From an uncultured Collinsella sp. (GTDB lineage: Bacteria > Actinomycetota > Coriobacteriia > Coriobacteriales > Coriobacteriaceae), in the NCBI GenBank assembly GCA_900551195.1, contig URVD01000093.1, positions 1-7,071 of the forward strand: a stretch of 7,071 nt of DNA. Direction: 5' to 3'. A model generated the notes under the pieces. That model had not been told where the DNA came from, searched no databases, and was given only the letters and a program-made list of their open reading frames with translations. Shown piece after piece: positions 1 to 5,216 of this stretch (position 1 is the first letter of the stretch; every line of letters begins with the position of its first letter). A program made the translations under genes and the position numbers.

Positions 1-944
1 CCCATAAAGCCTGCCATCGCGCCGTTGGGATTGGCGGCTGCCGCGCGCATTGCGTCGCTCTGGGCGCTGGCAATGTTGGCTGCCGCCATAGTGGGATCGC
101 GCATGACGGCGGCTTTCTGCAGGTCCTTGATCATCTGCTCGTCTTCTTGCGAGGCTGCGATGGAGTTGACGCCAAAGCTCACGATCTCGACGCCACGCAG
201 GTCGCGCCAGTCGGCCGAGAGGACCTCGTTGAGCGCGCGGGCGAGCTCGGTGGTGTGACCGGGGATGGCGCTGTAGCGAATGCCCATCTCCGAGATCTTG
301 GCAAAGGCGGGCTGCAGGGCGGTGAGCAGCTCGGACTTAAGCTGGCTGTCGATCTTGTCGCGCGTGTAGCTATCGGTCACGTTGCCGCACACGTTGGTGT
401 AGAACAGCAGCGGGTTGGTGATGCGGTACGAATACTCGCCGTTGCAACGCACGGAGATGTCGACGTCCAGGCCAATGTTGTTATCGACCACGCGGAAGGG
501 CACAGGCGAGGCGGTACCGTACTTGTTGCCGATGATCTCCTTGGTGTTGATGAAGTAGACACGCTGGTCCTTGCCCGCGTCGCCGCCAAAGGTAAAGCGG
601 CTGCCGATATTGGCGAAGGTCTCCTTGATGGAATCGCCCAGGTTGCCGCTAAAGACGCTCGGCTCGCTGCCGGTATCGAAGACGAACTCACCAGGCTCCA
701 GCGCGACTTCGATGATCTTGCCGTTTTGCACCACGAGCATGCCCTGGCCGTCGTTGACGGCGATGACCGAGCCGTTGGAGATGACGTTGTCCTCGCCGCG
801 CGTGTTGGAGCTGCGGCCACCGGTGCGTTTGCTGCCCTTGCAGGCCAAGACGTCAGCAGGCATCGATTCGCAGTAGATAAATTCCTTCCACTGGTCGGCC
901 ATGACGCCGCCGGCAGCTCCCAATCCAGCTTTCAAGAGTCCCAT
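1..944 (-). CDS. SPFH/band-7 domain protein, YdjI / 'virion core protein-like' family (3' end cut by window edge)
   Basis: The frame starts at ATG 944-942 and stays open to the left edge, giving 314 complete codons without a stop, so the C-terminus is missing. The N-terminus (MGLLKAGLGAAGG, then ADQWKEF and an ADVL..KG motif) is the characteristic opening of the YdjI-type SPFH family, often annotated as virion core protein-like. An SPFH-like beta/alpha core follows over roughly residues 25-230, including GEFVFDTGSEPSVF, VYFINTKEI, PVPFRVVDNNIGLDVDIS and YRITNPLLFY. An alpha-helical stretch follows (about 190-290), then an Ala/Met/Gly-rich tail (PNGAMAGFMG) at the edge. Relatives often end in zinc-ribbon motifs after such a tail, which cannot be seen here. 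There is no hydrophobic membrane segment, so membrane association would be peripheral or through partners, as reported for B. subtilis YdjI. An AAGGA ribosome-binding site lies 8 nt before the ATG. It is the third gene of an operon, 48 bases after the membrane zinc-ribbon gene. Family assignment is firm; cellular role is inferred. Confidence 0.9.
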   Translation of the reverse strand, partial: MGLLKAGLGAAGGVMADQWKEFIYCESMPADVLACKGSKRTGGRSSNTRGEDNVISNGSVIAVNDGQGMLVVQNGKIIEVALEPGEFVFDTGSEPSVFSGNLGDSIKETFANIGSRFTFGGDAGKDQRVYFINTKEIIGNKYGTASPVPFRVVDNNIGLDVDISVRCNGEYSYRITNPLLFYTNVCGNVTDSYTRDKIDSQLKSELLTALQPAFAKISEMGIRYSAIPGHTTELARALNEVLSADWRDLRGVEIVSFGVNSIAASQEDEQMIKDLQKAAVMRDPTMAAANIASAQSDAMRAAAANPNGAMAGFM

Positions 945-992
945 GGTGATCTTCCTTTCTCGTCAAAGGCCGGGTGGTATTGGTCGGATTGC

Positions 993-2315
993 TTAGTCGT
1001 CCTTGTCGTCTTTCATGACAACGGTGGTCTCGGTGTGGCTGAAGGTGTCGTGCTTCTCGGTCAGGTCGAGCTCGCCGCAGTACTCGTCGGCGTGGGTGGC
1101 TTCGTTGGCCGTCTTGAGCTGGCCTACCAGTAGCACGTCTCCGATAATCACGATGATCAGCGGCGCGACGATGTTGATGAGAATGCCCTCGACATCGAAG
1201 GTGAGGTAATCTGGATCGAAGGCGTATTCCCCCATAAAGAGAATCTGGGAGAGGATAAATCCGATCACAAAGAACAGCACCGAGGCAATAGCGAGCTTGG
1301 GCTTGGAGCAGGGGAGCTCGCCGACCAAGCGGCCGGTCTGGCCGTTCATGGCAAACAGGTAGCTCTTGCCGTTCCACGAGGTGGAGAGCATCCAGACGGG
1401 GAACAGGGCGTAGTCGCTGTCTTCCCAGGTGTAGTCGAGCTGCTTGCTTTCGACCGTGGCATCGTCGTATTCGTCGACGACGGTCTCGCGCAGGGCCGAG
1501 ATTGTGCTTTCCTCCATGCGGCGCTCGGCGCGCGCCTTGCACGTCTCGCAATCCTCATCGTAACGGTTGGCGATGTAGCCGGGCATATATGCGACCGAGA
1601 ACGGACGCAGCGCGTCGTAGTCAAACGGCTCGATGGCGTCCATGTGGCCGTCGGGCATCTTGGACGATCCGTCGACGGGCACGCGCTTAAACGAGATATT
1701 GCCCTTGCGATAGGCATCGTAGTGGTCGGTGGTCGTGACGGTGCGATCGGATTCCTCGGTCACGGTCTCGTTGGTCGCGTCAAAATACACTTCGCCGCCA
1801 ACGCGGGCACCGTAGAGCCAAAACGGCACGTAGACACCTTGGACCTCGTCGATGTGGTTGCCGGTGACAAAGCTCTTGGGCAGCAAGATTTTGTCCTTGT
1901 AGTGTTCCTTGAGTGCGGCCGTGACGTCGTCGCGCCCGAGCTTAAATGGAATCACCAGGTCGGGCGAGAAGTCGCCAGAGAGCTGGCCAGGCGCCACGGC
2001 GGAGTTGCCGCAGTACGGGCAGGTGGTGACGGCGACGGTGCCGTCGGACACGAGCTCGGCGCCGCACGACGAGCAGATGTAACCGGCGTTTTGGGCGAGC
2101 TCCTGCACGGCATCGTCGGCAGCAGGTTTGGGAGCTGCGGCTGCGGCATCGGCTTTGGCATCTGCCTTGTCCTGGCGCTCGCGATAGAGGGCCTCGACTT
2201 CTTCGACTTCAAAACGCGAATCGCAGTAGTCGCAGACGAGTTTTTGCTCGGCGCTTGCAAAATGCAGGGGGCCACCGCAGGCAGGGCACTGATAGTTGAC
2301 GCTCTCGAAGGCCAT
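993..2315 (-). CDS. Membrane-anchored protein with two TFIIB-type zinc ribbons (YdjG-like)
   Basis: This 440-residue protein has two N-terminal zinc ribbons. The first uses Cys10/Cys13/Cys28/Cys31 (CPAC..CDYC) and the second Cys81/Cys84/Cys99/Cys102 (CSSC..CPYC). They are separated by an Ala/Asp/Lys/Glu-rich, probably disordered or coiled linker (about 42-75). The globular middle carries motifs I associate with this family: IPFKL at about 122-126 and GVYVPFWLYG at about 160-169. An extra CETC pair sits at 256-259. Two hydrophobic segments (about 341-361 and 377-399) form a helical hairpin with a short intervening loop. The tail is hydrophilic, contains His and acidic residues, and ends KDDKDD. 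The architecture matches B. subtilis YdjG, a membrane partner of an SPFH protein and PspA, and the SPFH gene lies directly downstream here. AAAGGA lies 6 nt before the ATG. Such genes are sometimes mislabelled as PriA-like or primosomal because of the ribbons, but there is no helicase motif. The domain layout is seen directly; the role as a membrane anchor for the SPFH protein is inferred. Confidence 0.87.
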   Translation of the reverse strand: MAFESVNYQCPACGGPLHFASAEQKLVCDYCDSRFEVEEVEALYRERQDKADAKADAAAAAPKPAADDAVQELAQNAGYICSSCGAELVSDGTVAVTTCPYCGNSAVAPGQLSGDFSPDLVIPFKLGRDDVTAALKEHYKDKILLPKSFVTGNHIDEVQGVYVPFWLYGARVGGEVYFDATNETVTEESDRTVTTTDHYDAYRKGNISFKRVPVDGSSKMPDGHMDAIEPFDYDALRPFSVAYMPGYIANRYDEDCETCKARAERRMEESTISALRETVVDEYDDATVESKQLDYTWEDSDYALFPVWMLSTSWNGKSYLFAMNGQTGRLVGELPCSKPKLAIASVLFFVIGFILSQILFMGEYAFDPDYLTFDVEGILINIVAPLIIVIIGDVLLVGQLKTANEATHADEYCGELDLTEKHDTFSHTETTVVMKDDKDD

Positions 2316-2339
2316 GATCGGTCCTTTCCGTGCCGGAGG

Positions 2340-3077
2340 CTATGCGCCGATGGCGCCGCCGCAGTATTCGCAGCGCCCACTGGCATCGGGAATGGTGGTG
2401 GCTCCGCAGAAGGGGCAGGTCACCGCGGTCTTGGGGGCCTTGGCGGCCACGACGCTGTCGCGCGTCTCCTGGCGCAGCTGCACCAGCGCGTCGCGGACCT
2501 CGGTTGCCTGGCGCTTGGCCTCGCGGTATTCGATGGAGCCGCGCTGATCGATGGTGGAGTCGTTTACGCGCAGGTTGATCTCGGTAAAGTACGGCGTGTT
2601 GACGTGGATGGTCAGATTAAAGTCGTAATCCAGGTCGTAGCGCGGCGGGTTGTAGCTCTCGCGCTCGCCGTCCTTGGTCTCGCGATAGATTTCGGTGCGA
2701 TGCTCGTCGATATCCATATCGCAGCCGAGTACCTGCGAGAACTCGATGATGTCGGGATTGGCGTCGCGCCAGCGGCTCTGCGAGGTGATGATCAGCAGGC
2801 CCGCGTCCTCATCGAGCATGATGTTGGTGCGCCCGGCAGAAAGCGTGCGCGTGGGGTTGAACGACGCCAGGCGCTCGGCATTGGCCTCGCGGTAGGCGAG
2901 CTGCTCGCGGATATCGTCCGCGGTGCTGGAGCGATAGCCGTGAAAGTAGGGGGAGAGCTTGCCGGCGCACTCTTTGCACAGGTAGCCTTCATTGATTTTT
3001 GTCTTACCTAGAAGTCCCAGCTCGGTACCGCAAATCGCGCACTCTTTCTTCTCGAACATCTTGTCAAAGAAGCCCAT
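2340..3077 (-). CDS. DUF4428-type zinc-ribbon protein with ribbons at both ends
   Basis: This 245-residue soluble protein is the first gene of the operon. The N-terminus (MGFFDKMFEKK) leads into a zinc ribbon with Cys13/Cys16/Cys34/Cys37 (CAIC..CKEC), in the position and style of DUF4428. A helical segment follows (about 50-70), then a beta-rich middle (about 75-175) with alternating hydrophobic strands (IMLDEDAGLLIIT, DLDYDFNLTIHV, INLRV) that resembles a PH-like fold. Next is a charged helix (about 180-210), and last a second ribbon with Cys221/Cys224/Cys236/Cys239 (CPFC..CEYC). It has no signal peptide or membrane segment. The start is supported by GGGAGG 5 nt upstream of the ATG. The gap to the next gene is only 24 bases, and that gene is also a double-ribbon protein. 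The middle domain suggests a phospholipid or protein-binding adaptor, which is an inference. By position and size it may correspond to YdjH-type partners of the SPFH protein, but I cannot show homology by eye. Confidence 0.82.
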   Translation of the reverse strand: MGFFDKMFEKKECAICGTELGLLGKTKINEGYLCKECAGKLSPYFHGYRSSTADDIREQLAYREANAERLASFNPTRTLSAGRTNIMLDEDAGLLIITSQSRWRDANPDIIEFSQVLGCDMDIDEHRTEIYRETKDGERESYNPPRYDLDYDFNLTIHVNTPYFTEINLRVNDSTIDQRGSIEYREAKRQATEVRDALVQLRQETRDSVVAAKAPKTAVTCPFCGATTIPDASGRCEYCGGAIGA

Positions 3078-3082
3078 GGCTG

Positions 3083-3123
3083 CCTCCCATCAACTGGTAG
3101 CGTGTGTCACTTTTGATGATGGG
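3083..3123 (-). promoter_or_regulatory. Possible leader hairpin overlapping the operon's first ribosome-binding site
   Basis: In the minus-strand transcript, CCCATCA (3123-3117) can pair perfectly with TGATGGG (3092-3086) across a 24-nt loop. The GGG of the right arm is the start of the GGGAGG ribosome-binding site (3088-3083) of the DUF4428-type gene. Such a helix could partly hide the site and modulate translation. Seven base pairs with a long loop is modest stability, so this may be coincidence. Confidence 0.25.
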
Positions 3124-3198
3124 GGAGTGCGCGATCTTTCACGATACCCAGACGGCTCAACGAGTCTCCACAACTGGGACACATGGCCCATTTTTCCT

Positions 3199-3258
3199 AC
3201 TCATTGGGGACGTACTTAAATGAGTGAAACTACTCATTTAAGTACGTCCCCAATGAGT
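3199..3258. repeat. Perfect 27-bp inverted repeat, 6-nt spacer
   Basis: Arm 3199-3225 is the exact reverse complement of arm 3232-3258, separated by GAAACT (3226-3231). Each arm itself begins with ACTCATT and ends with AATGAGT, so the structure is nested: arms can fold on themselves or with each other. The arm core contains GGGGACGTACTT. It lies between two minus-strand genes and has no U-tract, so it does not look like a simple terminator. It resembles REP-like or small non-autonomous palindromic elements. Copies elsewhere in the genome would confirm that, and they cannot be seen here. Confidence 0.9.
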
Positions 3259-3266
3259 GCTCGCAG

Positions 3267-3336
3267 AACGAGAGTGGATAATCTCCCATTTTTGGCCTGC
3301 TTGTGGGCTCAAAGTGGGAGATTGTCCACTCTCGTT
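3267..3336. repeat. 22-bp inverted repeat with one mismatch, 26-nt loop
   Basis: Arm 3267-3288 (AACGAGAGTGGA... ending TCTCCCA) is complementary to arm 3315-3336 (TGGGAG... ending CTCTCGTT) except at T3279/G3324. That pair is a G-U wobble if the plus strand is transcribed and an A-C mismatch if the minus strand is. The loop (3289-3314) starts with TTTTT and includes GGCC. It sits 8 bases from the 27-bp inverted repeat. Likely a second palindromic repeat element of unknown family; it could also reinforce termination of the upstream gene. Confidence 0.85.
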
Positions 3337-3348
3337 GTTTGGGTGTCC

Positions 3349-3378
3349 AAAAATCCCCGCTCGTTTGGCGCCTGGGGA
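3349..3378 (-). terminator. Intrinsic terminator of the DUF1593 gene
   Basis: Read on the minus strand, TCCCC (3378-3374) pairs with GGGGA (3358-3354) around a 15-nt interior that can add a further GC pair or two. Five T residues follow immediately (3353-3349). It lies about 48 bases past the DUF1593 stop codon, in the correct orientation. An overlapping alternative pairing exists, GTGTCC (3381-3376) with GGACAC (3348-3343), which would enclose the U-tract. Confidence 0.65.
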
Positions 3379-3425
3379 CACTCTTTGTCGAATGCGGCGG
3401 CTGCCGAATGTGGGCGCCGTCCTTG

Positions 3426-4937
3426 CTATGCCACGGTTACGGCGACCTGGGCGTAGCGGGTGCAGGGGCGCTCGGCGCGCGTCTGCACGGTAAGGGTGAG
3501 CACAAGGCGGTCGCCGGGCCGCGCGTCGGCGGGCACGATGAAAGCGGTGTCTACCGTGCATTCTTGCCACAGCGACAGATCCTGGGCGCCTGCATAGCTC
3601 GACGGGTCCACGGCGACATCCCAATGTGCATCGAAGCCCTTGCCGTCGGGGTCGACGATGGTCGCTGTAAGGTCGACGCGCTCGCCGGCTGTGGCGCTGC
3701 GGTCGGCCGTGGCCTCGACAACATGTGCCGGATGCGAGCAGGCTGCCGGATCATGGGCACACCATTGCGCGCGGGCGGCAAAGTCTTCCTGATAGGCACG
3801 CAGATAGGGATTGAGATTGTCGTCTGCGGGCGTGCCGATGGAGGCAAAACCGGCGGGCGCGTTCGCATCGGGATGCCCATCAAGAAACATGCGGCCGAGC
3901 AGTGTGTCGAAGCCGCGGTCGTCGATACCGCGCAGGCCAAACGGCAGCAGCGGAATATAGGTCATGCTGTCGCCTTCGGCCATGAAATCGCCGCGCTCAA
4001 ACTGCATCGCGGGCATGCCTTCCAGGCCCCAATCCAGACGGGCATGCTTGCCAAACTGAAAGCGCTCAGGCTCGTTTTCGTAGACCTTACCATCGCCATA
4101 GAGCATATAGCGTGCCATGAGGGGGCCGTTGCCCTGCGTGAGATTCTGCTCGGGCCAGGGAGCCTTAAACAGCGGCAGCGTATCGGGCTGAGCTGTTTTG
4201 GCGTCGACATAGCCGCCATACATATAGGGAACACGCCAAAAGATGAGCTCGGGAAAGAGCTCGCGCCCATGGTCGAGCCACGAGTTGTCCTGTCCCACGC
4301 CATCGGCAACGCCCATCACGCGCACCTTCTGATAGACCCGCTGCTGCACAGTGGGCCACTCGGGTGTGGCGCGATAACGCTCGGCAATACTCATGAGGGC
4401 ACGAACGATAGTATTCATACCACCCCAGCTGAGAAGCCATAACGTACGCGGATCATCATCTAAAATCGCCTGCGCAATTACGCGAGACCCCTCAGTTTCC
4501 TCAGTCACATCACCCTCAAAAGCAACATTTCCCACAAACGTACGCTCAATCATCTGTGCGGGCGTGGGGAAGGACGGCTCGCCGGCGGCAACGGCATTGG
4601 CCTGCAGCTGCGGCCAAGCCCGGGCGTATTCGTTGCTCCAAAGACTTTCGATCCAATGCTCGGGAAAAGGCCGATACTCGCGAAGTTCGCCGGCCAGCGG
4701 ATCGGGCTCATGAGGCACAACAGCCCACTCATAAGAGCGCCGCCCTTTGGTCCGCCAATGCGAATTCACCTCGCCGAGCGTATGAACCCCATCCCCAAGA
4801 AAGTGATACTGCGAAGCCGTATACACCACAGCCTGCACATCAAGCAAGTTAAGATACAGAGCCAAATGAACAAGCGAGTTCATATCATCGACTTCCATAT
4901 CAGTGGTAACAATCACCCGAGTCAACTTCTGGGACAT
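3426..4937 (-). CDS. DUF1593 / Sde182-like nucleoside hydrolase-related protein
   Basis: This 503-residue protein has an N-terminal nucleoside-hydrolase-like domain. RVIVTTDMEVDDMNS near the N-terminus supplies Asp13, Asp17 and Asp18, in the place of the metal-binding aspartate cluster of nucleoside hydrolases. Later family-like segments include WLLSWGGMNTI and FWRVPYMYGGY. The C-terminal ~100 residues (from about 402, PAHVVEATADRSATAGERVDL to TRYAQVAVTV) form an Ig-like beta domain of the Sde182 C-terminal type. The named relative is a cellulose-binding protein of Saccharophagus degradans, so a role in glycan or nucleoside/glycoside hydrolysis is plausible, but the substrate is unknown. No signal peptide or membrane segment is present, unlike secreted relatives, so it is probably cytoplasmic. 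A TTG at 4961 would add eight residues, but the ATG at 4937 has GGAG 8 nt upstream and is preferred. The 5' third is less GC-rich than the rest. It appears monocistronic, with a terminator on each side. Confidence 0.85.
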   Translation of the reverse strand: MSQKLTRVIVTTDMEVDDMNSLVHLALYLNLLDVQAVVYTASQYHFLGDGVHTLGEVNSHWRTKGRRSYEWAVVPHEPDPLAGELREYRPFPEHWIESLWSNEYARAWPQLQANAVAAGEPSFPTPAQMIERTFVGNVAFEGDVTEETEGSRVIAQAILDDDPRTLWLLSWGGMNTIVRALMSIAERYRATPEWPTVQQRVYQKVRVMGVADGVGQDNSWLDHGRELFPELIFWRVPYMYGGYVDAKTAQPDTLPLFKAPWPEQNLTQGNGPLMARYMLYGDGKVYENEPERFQFGKHARLDWGLEGMPAMQFERGDFMAEGDSMTYIPLLPFGLRGIDDRGFDTLLGRMFLDGHPDANAPAGFASIGTPADDNLNPYLRAYQEDFAARAQWCAHDPAACSHPAHVVEATADRSATAGERVDLTATIVDPDGKGFDAHWDVAVDPSSYAGAQDLSLWQECTVDTAFIVPADARPGDRLVLTLTVQTRAERPCTRYAQVAVTVA

Positions 4938-4945
4938 AGGAACAG

Positions 4946-4949
4946 CTCC
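4946..4949 (-). promoter_or_regulatory. Ribosome-binding site that fixes the DUF1593 gene start
   Basis: GGAG on the minus strand lies 8 nt before ATG 4937-4935. It falls inside the reading frame extended from TTG 4961, which has no comparable site in front of it, so the shorter ATG start is the better choice. Confidence 0.65.
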
Positions 4950-5015
4950 AATCAAAATCAATTCAGCCAGTTACGCGCAAGGCAAGACGGGACCCACGCC
5001 CCCATCGCCCGCGAC

Positions 5016-5030
5016 CCGGCGGCCCGCCGG
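5016..5030. repeat. 15-base GC palindrome upstream of the DUF1593 gene
   Basis: CCGGCGG (5016-5022) and CCGCCGG (5024-5030) are perfect inverted copies around C5023, about 80 bases before the DUF1593 start codon. In such GC-rich DNA this could be chance, or it could be an operator or leader hairpin. No known binding motif is recognised. Confidence 0.35.
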
Positions 5031-5107
5031 AAGCGGCCGACCAGCGTTTCGAACAACGTTAACTTAGGGGGCTCTGACCTTTAGTTTTGTAAACATTCCG
5101 CAGCGCG

Positions 5108-5151
5108 AGCCCCGCTTATCCGATGCTCCGAAGGAGCAGGATAAGGGGGCT
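5108..5151 (-). terminator. Strong UUCG-loop hairpin, probable ppc terminator
   Basis: The minus-strand transcript folds as AGCCCC + CTTATCC + TGCTCC closing on a C(UUCG)G-type extra-stable tetraloop, then GGAGCA, GGATAAG and GGGGCT, with small bulges at 5114 and 5122-5123. The tetraloop appears only on the minus strand, which indicates that the structure serves ppc, whose stop codon is 66 bases upstream. No U-tract follows directly, so it may be a high-GC type terminator or an mRNA 3'-end stabiliser. Confidence 0.55.
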
Positions 5152-5174
5152 TCAAGTGCGAGGACGCATTCAGA

Positions 5175-5193
5175 GGGAAACCCGTCGGGTCCC
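5175..5193 (-). terminator. Small GC hairpin just after the ppc stop codon
   Basis: GGG/CCC plus ACCC/GGGT pair around a GAC loop, with a two-T bulge, about 24 bases past the ppc stop. It is compact and followed by TCT rather than a U-run, so it is a minor element that may precede the stronger hairpin at 5108-5151. Confidence 0.25.
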
Positions 5194-5216
5194 GGTGAGA
5201 GCCACAGGGCTATCGA

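Larger units (their letters stand above)
3078..3425. other. Intergenic region with stacked palindromes
   Basis: No gene is supported in these 348 bases: the open frames are short, lack ribosome-binding sites and run through the palindromes. From high to low coordinates (direction of transcription) it holds the DUF1593 gene terminator (3349-3378), a 22-bp imperfect inverted repeat (3267-3336), a perfect 27-bp inverted repeat (3199-3258), then about 120 bases that must contain the promoter and leader of the zinc-ribbon/SPFH operon. The 9-mer CCCATTTTT occurs twice in direct orientation (3187-3195 and 3285-3293). No convincing sigma-70 promoter could be picked. Confidence 0.75.

Noticed and set aside
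147..1133. Plus-strand open frame of 328 codons opposite the SPFH gene
   Set aside because: It spans the SPFH gene and the intergenic gap in antisense, with no ribosome-binding site and no domain.
1644..3011. Long plus-strand open frame (455 codons) opposite the two zinc-ribbon genes
   Set aside because: It is antisense to two genes with clear cysteine motifs, its translation is low-complexity Gly/Ala/Val-rich, and it has no family resemblance. It is a by-product of GC-rich codon structure.
3141..3169. GGAGAC - 17 nt - TATCGT on the minus strand as an ECF-type or sigma-70 promoter for the zinc-ribbon/SPFH operon
   Set aside because: The position would fit and the B. subtilis counterpart is stress-controlled, but the -35 does not match sigma-70 and no ECF consensus for this organism is known. 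Too weak to annotate.
3187..3381. CRISPR array or tRNA-like structure in the repeat-rich intergenic region
   Set aside because: The repeats are inverted pairs of different sequence, with no regular direct repeat and spacer pattern, and no cloverleaf or tRNA motif.
3303..4442. Plus-strand open frame of 379 codons across the DUF1593 gene and the palindrome region
   Set aside because: It begins inside the loop of the 22-bp inverted repeat, crosses the terminator, and is antisense to a well-supported gene. No recognisable protein.
4938..4961. TTG start at 4961 for the DUF1593 protein
   Set aside because: The ATG at 4937 has a well-spaced GGAG, and the extra eight residues would overlap that site and add no recognisable sequence.
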